The notes beneath the pieces are model-generated. The model was not told where the DNA came from. It saw only the letters and a list, made by a program, of their open reading frames with translations, and searched no databases. A stretch of DNA of 64,000 nucleotides, taken from Nonomuraea jabiensis (GTDB lineage Bacteria > Actinomycetota > Actinomycetes > Streptosporangiales > Streptosporangiaceae). The stretch covers positions 4,588,001 through 4,652,000 of the forward strand of contig NZ_JACHMB010000001.1 in NCBI RefSeq assembly GCF_014204795.1, in the 5' to 3' direction. Positions 32,452 through 40,860 of this stretch are shown here, piece after piece. Position numbers and translations under genes: made by a program. How positions within the stretch are numbered: position 1 is the stretch's first letter; the number at the start of each line of letters is the position of its first letter.

Positions 32452-33818
32452 TTGCGCAGGTCGCGGGCCGTGGCCAGCACGTGCTCGATCTCGCCGCGGC
32501 TCGGCCACGGAGCGCTCCCGGGGCGCAGCAGCGTGCCGCGCACCGACGCCAGGTGCTCGATCGCGCTCGGATGCAGGCCGCTGCGCGCCACCAGCCACCC
32601 GATCACGTCGGAGTGATCGTGCAGCGGCCGGGTCACCAGATCCCACGTGCCGAGCACCTCGGTCAGGTCGCCCACGTCCAGCCCGGCGCCGCCCCTGCGG
32701 CCGGTGGCCGCCGCGGCCAGCTCGGCCCTGGCGGCCAGCTCCGGCTCGGCGTGCCGTCCCCACGCGGGCGGCGGCGGATCGGACAGCCACTCCTGCGCCT
32801 CGCCCAGCTCCCCGGCCACCGACAGCAGCCCGCCCAGCTCGACGGCGGCCCCGCGGTGCCCGGCCAGCGCCGCCTGCCTGAACCAGTGCTGCCCGCCCGC
32901 CAGGTCGCCGAACTCGGCGATCAGCAGCAGGCCGTAGTTGAAGGCCGCCTCGGCGTCCCCGCCGGCCGCCGCCCGGCCGAACCAGTGGCCGGCCGCCGCG
33001 CAGTCCCTCAGCTCGACGCAGACGAACCCGGCCATCCGCTGGTCGTAGCCGCGCCCGGCACCGGCGGCCTGCTCGAACCAGGCGCGGGCGGTACGCAGGT
33101 CGCCCATGGACAGCGCGATCTCGCCGAGCTGGGAGGCGGCGCCCGGGTGCTCGCTCCTGGCGGCCAGCCGGTAGTAGGCCTCCGCGCCCTCGGGGTCGCG
33201 GCTGGCGTGCAGGTAGAGGCCCATGCAGTACGCCGAGTCCGGGTGGCCGCCCCTGGCCGCGCACTCCCACCAGCGCACGGTCTCCTCGTCGTCACCCGTC
33301 GCGTAGGCCAGGAAGCCCAGGTCGTGGGCCGAGGCCAGGTCGCCTTCCGCGGCCGCCGTGCGGTGCCACTCGCGGGCCGCCGCCAGCTCGCCCGCGTCCT
33401 CGCACATCAGCGCCAGCCTGCGGGCCGCGGTGCTGGAGCCGCCGTGGGCCGCGACCTCGTACCAGCGCCGGGCCCTGTCGGGGTCTCCGCGCTGCTCCAG
33501 CAGGAGCGTCGCCAGGTTGCTGGCGGCCTCGGCGTCGCCGGCGCCGGCCGCGAGCTCGTACCAGCTGACGGCATCCACCAGGCTGCCGTGCATCTCGTGC
33601 CAGACGCCCAGGTTGTACGCGCTGTCCAGGTTGCCGGCTTCGGCCGCCCGCTCCCACCAGTGCTTGGCGGCCGCGCGGTCGCCGTGCTGGGCGTAGAGCT
33701 TGCCGAGCCGGTGCGCGGCCTGCGCGTCGCCGGCCCCCGCGGCGGCCAGCAGCTCGGGCTCGTCTCCCACGCGCGGCGCCGGTACGGCCGGCGCCGCGAC
33801 CTCTCCTTGCCAGGCCAT
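32433..33818 (-). CDS. Sel1-like/TPR repeat protein
   Basis: 461 residues. From about residue 20 to 340 there are roughly nine helical Sel1-type repeats with the pattern AxxLGxLY...A..WWERAAEAGNxDSAYNLG, for example ERAAEAGNLDSAYNLGVWHE and RLAARSEHPGAASQLGEIAL. The C-terminal ~90 residues (DVGDLTEVLGTWDLVTRPLH onward) form a different helical domain ending RKRLGVR. Such proteins are adaptors for protein complexes; the partner is unknown. No signal peptide is seen, so it is probably cytosolic. ATG 33818 is chosen as the first start before the acidic opening. Confidence 0.8.
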   Translation of the reverse strand: MAWQGEVAAPAVPAPRVGDEPELLAAAGAGDAQAAHRLGKLYAQHGDRAAAKHWWERAAEAGNLDSAYNLGVWHEMHGSLVDAVSWYELAAGAGDAEAASNLATLLLEQRGDPDRARRWYEVAAHGGSSTAARRLALMCEDAGELAAAREWHRTAAAEGDLASAHDLGFLAYATGDDEETVRWWECAARGGHPDSAYCMGLYLHASRDPEGAEAYYRLAARSEHPGAASQLGEIALSMGDLRTARAWFEQAAGAGRGYDQRMAGFVCVELRDCAAAGHWFGRAAAGGDAEAAFNYGLLLIAEFGDLAGGQHWFRQAALAGHRGAAVELGGLLSVAGELGEAQEWLSDPPPPAWGRHAEPELAARAELAAAATGRRGGAGLDVGDLTEVLGTWDLVTRPLHDHSDVIGWLVARSGLHPSAIEHLASVRGTLLRPGSAPWPSRGEIEHVLATARDLRKRLGVR

Positions 33819-33874
33819 GGCGACCAGGGTGGCACGTGATCGCGTGATTGCGGACCGTAATCGCCGACCTGGCG

Positions 33875-34777
33875 TCACGAGAAGTCGATGAAGCCCGCGT
33901 ACATGCCCATCCCGCACACGTACCGCAGCGAGCCCTTCGGCTGCGGCGGCAGGCGTACGGTGGCCGGCAGCGCGACGTCGCGCCCGCCGATCGTGACCGT
34001 GCCGGTGCACCCCCGGTCGACCAGCTTGAACACCACCTCGACCGGCGCTCCGGCGCGGGCCGCCACGACGGCCGGCCGGTAGCCCTCGCGGGTCGCCCAG
34101 ACCGTCACGATCTGCTCGCCGGAGCCCGGCGCGGCGGGCGAGGGCCTGGACGCGGCCGGCGGGGTGCCGCCGATCCAGCCGCCCAGGGTGAGCCCGGCGC
34201 CGGCGGTCCAGAGCCCGGCGGCGATGGCCACGACCCCGGCGAGCCGGGCCAGCCGGGTGCGGGAGACGCGCCGCAGCACGTACCCGAGGAGCGCGAACGC
34301 CGGAGCGGTGCCGAGCACGAACCCCGCCATGGCCGCCGCCCCCGCCACCGGGGAGCCGCTGGAGATCGCGATCATCTCCATGCCGAGGGTCACGCCGCAG
34401 GGCACCAGGATGGTGGCCGCGCCCAGCAGCGGCGCCTTGTAGCGGGAAGGGGCGCCGGCCTCGGGCGCCGCCGCGCAGTGACCGCGCCGCATCAGCCGGA
34501 CGGCGAAGACGATCACCGTGAGGCCGGCCGCGACGAGCAGCACCGCGCGGGCCGCGGGCGGGAGGCTGACGGCCGAGCCGAGCAGCCCGAGCAGCGCTCC
34601 GGCCGTGGTGTACGAGGCCAGCCGCCCCGCCAGGAACCAGCCGACCAGCGCGGGATCGCGCCCGTGGCAGTGATCGACCAGGCCCATGAGCAGGCCGCCC
34701 TGGGCCGCGGTGCACGAGGCCGTCCCCGCCACCAGCCCGGCGGCGACTCCGCCGGCCAGCAGGGTGACGGCGCTCAG
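33875..34777 (-). CDS. UreH/DsbD-like membrane protein fused to a cupredoxin-like domain; probable CTG start
   Basis: About 300 residues. Residues 1-205 have six membrane segments with TASCTAAQGGLLMGLVDH and VPCGVTLGMEMIAISSG, the paired Cys/Pro motifs of the UreH-like (sulfite-exporter-like) transporter domain. The C-terminal ~90 residues form a cupredoxin-like domain with the metal-site motif YVCGMGMYAG. Copper handling is the likely role, by family analogy. No ATG, GTG or TTG exists in frame at a sensible site: GTG 34934 would overlap the whole upstream gene and the next GTG removes the first membrane helix. CTG 34777 overlaps the upstream TGA as CTGA, giving the expected N-terminus LSAVTLLAGGVAAG, so a coupled CTG start is inferred. 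Confidence 0.65.
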   Translation of the reverse strand: MSAVTLLAGGVAAGLVAGTASCTAAQGGLLMGLVDHCHGRDPALVGWFLAGRLASYTTAGALLGLLGSAVSLPPAARAVLLVAAGLTVIVFAVRLMRRGHCAAAPEAGAPSRYKAPLLGAATILVPCGVTLGMEMIAISSGSPVAGAAAMAGFVLGTAPAFALLGYVLRRVSRTRLARLAGVVAIAAGLWTAGAGLTLGGWIGGTPPAASRPSPAAPGSGEQIVTVWATREGYRPAVVAARAGAPVEVVFKLVDRGCTGTVTIGGRDVALPATVRLPPQPKGSLRYVCGMGMYAGFIDFS

Positions 34778-34974
34778 TGGACGAGCGCCAGACTGTCCAG
34801 AGACCCGCTCTTGGCGGCCTCGACGATCGAGCCGAACTGGTCGAGGCTCATCTCCACGCGCTGCCCGAAGTCGTCGGTGATGACCACCTGGCGCTCGACG
34901 GGCGCCGTTTCGTCCACGAACAGCTCGGGGCACCCACAGTTGCACTGGCCGCAGAACTTGGCGACGGATCGCAT
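34774..34974 (-). CDS. Small Cys-rich protein
   Basis: 66 residues. The N-terminal motif KFCGQCNCGCPELFVDE has four Cys in a CxxCxCxC array fit for metal binding, followed by a small mixed domain (VVITDDFGQRVEMSLDQFGS). ATG 34974 is preceded by GGGGACAGGT. Its TGA overlaps a CTG that appears to start the cupredoxin-fused transporter. The pair is probably one operon, and a metallochaperone or redox role is possible but unproved. I do not recognise a named family. Confidence 0.7.
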   Translation of the reverse strand: MRSVAKFCGQCNCGCPELFVDETAPVERQVVITDDFGQRVEMSLDQFGSIVEAAKSGSLDSLALVH

Positions 34975-35065
34975 ACCTGTCCCCGCTCTCTATGTATCCG
35001 GTACACGAACCGTAACGCCGGCCCCTGAATGCGGCCAGTGACAGTAATTGCACCCTTAGTGATGT

Positions 35066-35305
35066 TTAGGATGACCAGCCCTTGAGAACAGACACCTTTT
35101 CGAAGTACTCGTCCTCGCTCATCTCGCCGCGGGCGTACCGATCGGCGAGGATCCGCTCCGCCTCGGCGGTGGGTGACGCGGGAGCCGCGGCGTGCGCGTG
35201 GCGCGGCCCCCACCAGCCCTTGCGCCGGGCCGTGATGACCAGCGCGACGATGGCGACCCAGAACAGGCTCCAGAAGAACGGGATGATCGGCCAGAAGCTG
35301 TGCAT
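35066..35305 (-). CDS. SHOCT-domain small membrane protein
   Basis: 79 residues. One membrane helix (about 8-26, IPFFWSLFWVAIVALVI), a basic stop-transfer segment, and a C-terminal SHOCT motif AERILADRYARGEMSEDEY. SHOCT proteins are short oligomerising tails, often in envelope stress or transport contexts. ATG 35305 is preceded by GGAGGAGAC. It stands alone between the Cys-rich gene and the Lrp regulator, all on the minus strand, and its role is unknown. Confidence 0.85.
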   Translation of the reverse strand: MHSFWPIIPFFWSLFWVAIVALVITARRKGWWGPRHAHAAAPASPTAEAERILADRYARGEMSEDEYFEKVSVLKGWSS

Positions 35306-35399
35306 GTCTCCTCCTTGACGTGGTGCTTTCAGCGTGCCGGTCGGAGGGGCGCGGCGAATCGCACGTCAGGCCCTGTTCGGAGTCAGCCCGGGGGAGTGT

Positions 35400-36368
35400 T
35401 CACGCGGGTCGCCCGTACGCCTGTGGGGGTAGCGCGCCGGTGCGTTTGACCGTCCGCAGGACGGGGGCGGTCTCCAACGTCTGGACGGCGTCCAGGGCGC
35501 TCACCCGTTCGGTGAGGTAGCGGTACAGGTCGGCGTTGTCGCGGCAGATGGCGGTGGCGAGGAGGTTCGTCGGACCGGTGGTGACGCTGGCGAAGGAGAT
35601 CTCGGGGTGGCCCGCCAGGGTCCCGGCCACGTGGAGCAGCTCGGAGGGGCGCACGGTCATCCACAGCCGGGCCTCGGCGCGGTAGCCGAGCAGCCTGGGG
35701 GAGTAGTCGAGCTGGATGGTGAGCGCGCCGGACTCGCGCAACCGGTGCAGCCGGCGCTTGGCCGTGGCCTCCGACCAGCCGGTGGCCCGGGCCAGTTCCG
35801 CGTACCCGGCCCGGCCGTCCCTGGCCAGCACGTCCACGAGGCGGTGGTCCTTCTCCTGCAGGACGACGCCGTCCGATCCGGTACGCGGCTCGGGGCGCAG
35901 CCGGTCGGCCTGCTCCTCGGTGAGCCAGGCCAGCCCCTGCCAGCCGTCGGGCAGGGAGATGCCGTGCAGGAGCGAATGCGCGGTCATGGCCAGGACGCGG
36001 CCGGTCCGGGGCAGCTTCTCCAGCAGGACCGTGTCGGGCGACTGGGCGAAGCAGGAGATCTCGGTGCCGCCGGACAGCAGGTGCACCCAGTACGTGTCGG
36101 ACCTTCTGGCCAGGGCCTCGGCGATGGCGGTGCCCGCGTCGGGCGTGCAGCGTACGCGGATGGTCCACGGCGTGTAGCCGAGGAGCGCGCCGTCGAGGCC
36201 GCCCACCACCCTGATCACGCCTGCCGCCGTGAGCCTGCGGTAGCGGCGGGCGACGGTCTGCTCGGAGACGCCGAGCACGTCGGCGATCCTGGCGAAGGGG
36301 GCGCGGCCGTCGAGCTGGAGCGCGTGCACCAGACCGCGGTCCACATCGTCGAGTTCGGCGGATTCCAT
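35400..36368 (-). CDS. Lrp/AsnC regulator with two Lrp modules
   Basis: 322 residues, about twice the usual ~150-residue Lrp length. Two HTH modules are visible: DDVDRGLVHALQLDGRAPFA with VSEQTVARRYRRL (about 5-55), and QEKDHRLVDVLARDGRAGYA with WSEATAKRRLHRL (about 170-225). Each is followed by a RAM-type ligand domain. This tandem form is common in actinobacteria. It is divergent from the NmrA-like gene 85 bp away, which is its likely target together with itself. The effector is probably an amino acid or small metabolite; not determinable here. Confidence 0.88.
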   Translation of the reverse strand: MESAELDDVDRGLVHALQLDGRAPFARIADVLGVSEQTVARRYRRLTAAGVIRVVGGLDGALLGYTPWTIRVRCTPDAGTAIAEALARRSDTYWVHLLSGGTEISCFAQSPDTVLLEKLPRTGRVLAMTAHSLLHGISLPDGWQGLAWLTEEQADRLRPEPRTGSDGVVLQEKDHRLVDVLARDGRAGYAELARATGWSEATAKRRLHRLRESGALTIQLDYSPRLLGYRAEARLWMTVRPSELLHVAGTLAGHPEISFASVTTGPTNLLATAICRDNADLYRYLTERVSALDAVQTLETAPVLRTVKRTGALPPQAYGRPA

Positions 36369-36453
36369 CCGATCAGGCTAGTGCTCTGGAGGAAAACCAC
36401 GGAATATCGCGAAAAATTGGGGTAGCTGCGGCCCGGGAGCCAACCTTGGACCC

Positions 36454-37284
36454 ATGATTCTCGTAACAGGAGCCACCGGAAACGTCGGCCGCCAGGTCGT
36501 CCACCAGCTCGTCGAGGCGGGCCACCCCGTACGCGCCATGACCCGTGACCCCTCCCGGGCGGCCCTGCCGGAGGCCGTCGAGGTGGTCAAGGGCGACCAC
36601 GAGACCATCGAGCAGTGCCTGGACGGCGTCGAGTCCGTCTTCCTCATCTGGCCCTTCCACACCGCGGACCTCGCCCCCGCCGTGGTCGGCGCGATCAGGC
36701 GGCACGCCCGCCGCGTCGTCCTGCTCTCCTCGGGAGCGGTACGCGACCAGCCCGACTCGTCCGTCGGCCTTTCGCATGGCGAGCTCGAACAGCGCGTCGA
36801 GCAGTCGGGCCTGGCCTGGACGATGCTCTGGCCCAGCACGTTCGCCGCGAACGCGTTCTGGTGGCGCGACCAGATCCGCGCGGGAGACGTGGTGCGCGGC
36901 GCGTTCGGCGCGGTGCCGATGGCGATGCTGCACGAGCGCGACATCGCCGCCGTGGCCGTACGGGCGCTGACCACGGACGGCCACGACGGGGCCCGTTACG
37001 CGCTGACGGGGCCGCAGGTGCTGACCCAGGTCGAGCAGGTGCGGATCCTCGGCGACGCGCTCGGGCGCCCGCTGCGCTGGCAGGAGCTCAGCCGGGAGGA
37101 GGAGCGGCGGCGGCTGCTGGCCGACGACTCCTTCCCCGACTCGTTCGTGGACCTGCTGCTCGACGGGTACGCCAAGATGCTCGACGGCCCGCCGCCTGCC
37201 CTGACGAACACGGTCGAGGAGGTGACGGGCCGGCCCGCGCGGTCCTTCGCCGAATGGGCGAAGGACCACGTGAGCGACTTCTAG
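36454..37284 (+). CDS. NmrA-like NAD(P)-binding oxidoreductase/sensor
   Basis: 276 residues. MILVTGATGNVGRQVVHQL is the GxxGxxG dinucleotide-binding loop of atypical short-chain dehydrogenases, and MTRDPSRAALP continues the second strand with an Arg that favours NADP. The YxxxK catalytic pair is absent and the region after VVLLSSGAVRDQ follows the NmrA/quinone-oxidoreductase (QOR2) pattern, with LAWTMLWPSTFAANAFWW as the substrate lobe. It may reduce quinones or sense NADP. Divergent from the Lrp regulator. Its TAG and the convergent gamma-glutamyltransferase stop share the bases CTAG. Confidence 0.82.
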   Translation: MILVTGATGNVGRQVVHQLVEAGHPVRAMTRDPSRAALPEAVEVVKGDHETIEQCLDGVESVFLIWPFHTADLAPAVVGAIRRHARRVVLLSSGAVRDQPDSSVGLSHGELEQRVEQSGLAWTMLWPSTFAANAFWWRDQIRAGDVVRGAFGAVPMAMLHERDIAAVAVRALTTDGHDGARYALTGPQVLTQVEQVRILGDALGRPLRWQELSREEERRRLLADDSFPDSFVDLLLDGYAKMLDGPPPALTNTVEEVTGRPARSFAEWAKDHVSDF

Positions 37285-39014
37285 GGCGCCACCACCAGCG
37301 CGCTGCCGCCGCCGCGGCGGGCGGGCTCGGCGACGGCCTGGACCCGGCCCCGGCCGACGAACTCCAGCGCCGTCGCCGCCCCGATCTCCGGGTTGAGCGC
37401 GAAGCTGTGCCCCTTGGCCTCCAGCTCGGCCCGGTACTTGTCCAGGAACGCCTGCTCGGCCTGGGTCTGCGCGGTGTTGCGCTGGGTGGCGCGCGGCGCG
37501 GCGAGCGCGTCCGGCAGGCTCATCCCGAACTCGTACCGGTTGACCAGGATCTGCAGCACGGTCGTGATGATGGTCGAGCCGCCCGGCGAGCCGACCGCCA
37601 GCACCGGCCTGCCGTGCTCGAACACCAGCGTCGGCGACATCGACGAGCGGGGACGCTTGCCGGGGCCGGGCAGGTTCGGGTCGCCGGGCGCCGGGCCGAA
37701 CGTGAAGTCGGTCAGCTCGTTGTTGAGCAGCACGCCGCGTCCGGGCACCACGATGCCGTTGCCGCCGGTGGACTCGATGGTCAGGTTGTAGGCGATCACG
37801 TTGCCCCAGCGGTCGGCGACGACGAGATGGGTGGTCTCGGGGCCTTCGTCCGCGACGGGGGTGGCGGTGCCGGTGGGCTGGGCGCAGGGCTCGTACGAGC
37901 CGTCCGGGCTGCCCGGGGCCGCCGGGTGGGCCGTCGCCCGGTCGCCGATCAGGCAGGCCCGCTCCTTGGCGAAGCCGTCGGACAGCAGCTCCTTGAGGGG
38001 CACGCCGGGGATGTCGCCGACGTACTTGCCGCGGTCGGCGAAGGCCAGCCGGGACGCCTCCAGGTATTCGTGCAGGCCGACCTGGGGAAGGGCCTCAAGG
38101 ACGTTGAGGGCCTCGCCGACGGTGGAGCCGCCGGAGGACGGGGGCGCCATGCCGTACACGTCCTTGCCCTTGTAGGAGATCTTGGTGGGCTCGCGCAGGA
38201 GCGCGCGGTAGGCGCGCAGGTCGGACAGCTCCATCAGGCCCGGCCGGACGTTGCGGGTGCTGCCGGGGGTGACCGGTGGCTGCTTGACGGTGGCCACGAT
38301 CTCCTGGCCGAGCCGGCCGCCGTACAGCCAGCCGGGGCCGCGCCTGCCGAGCTCGCGGTACGTGGCCGCCAGCTCGGGGTTCCTGAACACCGAGCCGACG
38401 GGCGGCGGGGCGCCGTTGGGGAGGTAGAGCTTGGCCGTGGAGGTGATGTCCTTGAACCGGGCCGCGTTGTCGGCGGTCTGCTGGTGGAAGGTCTGGTCGA
38501 CGACGAAGCCCTTGGAGGCCACGTCGATGGCGGGCTGGAGGGCCTCCTTGAGGGAGATCGTGCCGAACTTGCGCAGGGCCAGGTCCCAGTTCGCGACCGT
38601 GCCGGGGATGCCCGCCGACAGGCCGCTGGTGACGCCCTCCTCGAACGGGATGCCCTCTAACGTGGTCGAGGTCATGGCCTGCGGGGCGGTCTCACGGCCG
38701 TCGATCGTGAACACCTTGCGCTGCCTGGCGTCGTAGTACACCATGAAGCCGCCGCCGGCCAGGCCCGCGGAGTACGGCTCCGTGACGCCCAGCACCGCGC
38801 CCGCCGCGACGGCGGCGTCGACGGCGTTGCCTCCCCTCCTGAGCACGGCGATGGCGGCCTTGCTGGCGTCGAGGTCGACGGTGGCGACGGCGCCGCCGTA
38901 CCCCTCCGCGACCGGGACCTTCTGCTGGTTCTGCTGGGGCCCGGCCAGCGCGGGCGGGGCCGACACGAGCGTGATGAGGACTGCTGCTGCTGCGGGGACG
39001 ATCACTCGACGCAT
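37281..39014 (-). CDS. ggt: Gamma-glutamyltransferase, exported
   Basis: 577 residues with a Sec signal peptide (MRRVIVPAAAAVLITLVSAP). AVATVDLDASKAAIAVLRRGGNAVDAAVAA is split into the usual large-subunit motif, GGGFMVYYD and IDGRETAP bind the glutamyl group, and the autoprocessing/nucleophile Thr is the first T of TTHLVVADRWGN, about residue 393. GSPGGSTIITTVLQ is the conserved small-subunit loop. It cleaves glutathione-like gamma-glutamyl compounds outside the cell or transfers the glutamyl group; actinomycetes mostly use mycothiol, so the natural substrate may be other gamma-glutamyl peptides. Start ATG 39014. It is convergent with the NmrA-like gene and divergent from the histidine kinase. 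Confidence 0.92.
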   Translation of the reverse strand: MRRVIVPAAAAVLITLVSAPPALAGPQQNQQKVPVAEGYGGAVATVDLDASKAAIAVLRRGGNAVDAAVAAGAVLGVTEPYSAGLAGGGFMVYYDARQRKVFTIDGRETAPQAMTSTTLEGIPFEEGVTSGLSAGIPGTVANWDLALRKFGTISLKEALQPAIDVASKGFVVDQTFHQQTADNAARFKDITSTAKLYLPNGAPPPVGSVFRNPELAATYRELGRRGPGWLYGGRLGQEIVATVKQPPVTPGSTRNVRPGLMELSDLRAYRALLREPTKISYKGKDVYGMAPPSSGGSTVGEALNVLEALPQVGLHEYLEASRLAFADRGKYVGDIPGVPLKELLSDGFAKERACLIGDRATAHPAAPGSPDGSYEPCAQPTGTATPVADEGPETTHLVVADRWGNVIAYNLTIESTGGNGIVVPGRGVLLNNELTDFTFGPAPGDPNLPGPGKRPRSSMSPTLVFEHGRPVLAVGSPGGSTIITTVLQILVNRYEFGMSLPDALAAPRATQRNTAQTQAEQAFLDKYRAELEAKGHSFALNPEIGAATALEFVGRGRVQAVAEPARRGGGSALVVAP

Positions 39015-39080
39015 GGTCCTTACGATGGCCCACGTACGCCCGTGGCGGTAGGGCCCCCTCACACGCTGGGATGATGCGCA

Positions 39081-39096
39081 GGTCAGAGCACTGACC
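39081..39096. promoter_or_regulatory. Palindrome ahead of the NarL-type kinase gene
   Basis: GGTCAG-AGCA-CTGACC, perfect 6-bp arms, directly followed by TAGCGT (39097-39102), a possible -10, and the GTG at 39110. It could be an operator of the kinase/regulator operon. Confidence 0.4.
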
Positions 39097-39109
39097 TAGC
39101 GTAGGGGTC

Positions 39110-40216
39110 GTGCGAGGGAAGTTCGGATTCGATCCTTATCTCGCCCTCATCGTGGCGGCCGCCCAGTTCGTCGTCGCGAAGGGGGCGTCCTGGGGGCAGC
39201 GGTTCTTCAGGGAGCCGCTCGACCCGTACGCCTACGGGCTGCTGCTGGTCGGGCCGCTGGCGATCCTGCTGCACCGCCGGTTCCCGCTGCTCACGACCGC
39301 CGCCGCGCTCGGCGCCTGCGACCTCTACCTGGCGGGCGGGTACGCCTACGGCCCCAGCTTCATCAGCCCCGCGATCCTGCTGTTCCTGCTGGTCACGCGG
39401 GGCAGGAGGGCGATGGCCTGGTTCATGGCGGGGATGACGGTGCTGTCGTTCCTCAGCTACGCCTGGCTGATCGGCAACCGCGACCTCTTCCACAGCGTGT
39501 GGATCCTCACGTTCATCATGCTGCTCATGGTCGTGGCCGAGCTGGTCAGGATCGTCAGGGAGCGGCGGGCCGAGCGTGAGCGCGTCGCCGAGGAGGAGGC
39601 CCGGCGGCAGGCCAGCGAGGAGCGGCTGACCATGGCGCAGGAGCTGCACGACGTGCTCGCGCACAACATCTCGCTCATCCACGTGCAGGCGTCCACCGCG
39701 CTGCACCTCATCGACGACAACCCCGACCATGCCAAGACCGCTCTGGCCACCATCAAGACGGCGTCCAAGGAGGTTCTGGGCGAGATGCGCTCGGTCCTGA
39801 ACGTCCTTCGCGAAGGGGCGCCCCGTTCCCCCACGGCCGGGCTCGACCGCCTCGACGACCTGATCGAGCGTTCGGGCATGGACGTGACGCTCAAGCGCGC
39901 CGGCTCGCGGCCGCTGCCGCCGCAGGTGGAGCGGGCCGCGTACCGGATCGTGCAGGAGTCGCTGACCAACGCGGCCAGGTACGCGCCCGGCTCGTCGGTG
40001 AGCGTGCGCCTGGAGTACGGCGAGCGCGAGCTGGCCATCCACGTCTCGGACACCGGCGCGACGGCCGCCCCCGTGCTGTCCGAGGCGGGCAGCGGCAACG
40101 GCATCCCCGGCATGCGCGAGCGGGCCTCCGCGCTGGGCGGCACGCTGGTCGCCGGGCCGTCCGGCACGGGGTTCCAGGTCGAGGCCCGGCTGCCACTACC
40201 CGAGGAGACCTCATGA
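39110..40216 (+). CDS. Histidine kinase, NarL/DesK type
   Basis: 368 residues. Five or six membrane segments in the first ~150 residues, a coiled linker rich in Arg/Glu (RERRAERERVAEEEARRQA), the HisKA_3 dimerisation helix with the phospho-acceptor His in MAQELHDVLAHNISLIHVQA, and an HATPase domain with the N-box ESLTNAARYA and the GSGNGIPGMRERASALGG lid/G-box. GTG 39110 has a weak AGGGG ahead and may be near-leaderless. The stop overlaps the response regulator start as ATGA. The signal is unknown; the membrane-embedded sensor suggests an envelope or lipid-related stimulus. Confidence 0.9.
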   Translation: MRGKFGFDPYLALIVAAAQFVVAKGASWGQRFFREPLDPYAYGLLLVGPLAILLHRRFPLLTTAAALGACDLYLAGGYAYGPSFISPAILLFLLVTRGRRAMAWFMAGMTVLSFLSYAWLIGNRDLFHSVWILTFIMLLMVVAELVRIVRERRAERERVAEEEARRQASEERLTMAQELHDVLAHNISLIHVQASTALHLIDDNPDHAKTALATIKTASKEVLGEMRSVLNVLREGAPRSPTAGLDRLDDLIERSGMDVTLKRAGSRPLPPQVERAAYRIVQESLTNAARYAPGSSVSVRLEYGERELAIHVSDTGATAAPVLSEAGSGNGIPGMRERASALGGTLVAGPSGTGFQVEARLPLPEETS

Positions 40217-40860
40217 TCAAGGTGCTGCTGGCCGACGACCAGGCGCTGGTCCGGGCGGGCTTCAAGGCGCTGCTCGACGCCCAGCCGGACATGACCGTGG
40301 TGGCCGAGGCCGCCGACGGCGCCGAGGCGGTCCGGCTGGCGGGCAAGCACCAGCCGGACGTGGTGCTGATGGACATCCGCATGCCCGGCACCGACGGCCT
40401 GACCGCCACCCGGCAGATGCCGCCGGGGCCGCACATCATCATCCTGACCACGTTCGAGCTGGACGAGTACGTCTTCGAGGCGCTGCGCGGCGGGGCCAGC
40501 GGCTTCCTGGTCAAGGACACCGAGCCGGCCGAGCTGATCCAGGCGGTCCGGGTGGTGGCGGCGGGGGAGGCGCTGCTGTCGCCGAGCGTGACGCGCCGCC
40601 TGATCGCCGAGTACGCCTCCCGGGCCAAGGAGCCGGTCGCCGCCGACGGGCTCGACCAGCTCACCGAGCGCGAACGCGAGGTGCTCGCCCTGGTCGGGAC
40701 CGGCATGACGAACGACGAGATCGCGGCCAAGCTGTTCATGTCACCGGCGACGGCCAAGACGCACGTGAGCCGGGCCATGATGAAGCTGCACGCCCGCGAC
40801 CGCGCCCAGCTCGTCGTGATCGCCTACGAGTCGGGCCTGGTCAAGCCGGGCTGGCTGTGA
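40213..40860 (+). CDS. Response regulator, NarL/LuxR type
   Basis: 215 residues. Receiver domain 1-120 with the acidic DD pair (LLADDQ), phospho-acceptor Asp in VVLMDIRMPG and Lys in FLVKDTEP; LuxR-type HTH at about 148-205 (LTEREREVLALVGTGMTNDE, then TAKTHVSRAMMKL). It is translationally coupled with the kinase gene through ATGA and is its cognate partner. Target genes are not identified. Its 3' end overlaps the convergent FAD monooxygenase by 20 bp. Confidence 0.93.
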   Translation: MIKVLLADDQALVRAGFKALLDAQPDMTVVAEAADGAEAVRLAGKHQPDVVLMDIRMPGTDGLTATRQMPPGPHIIILTTFELDEYVFEALRGGASGFLVKDTEPAELIQAVRVVAAGEALLSPSVTRRLIAEYASRAKEPVAADGLDQLTEREREVLALVGTGMTNDEIAAKLFMSPATAKTHVSRAMMKLHARDRAQLVVIAYESGLVKPGWL

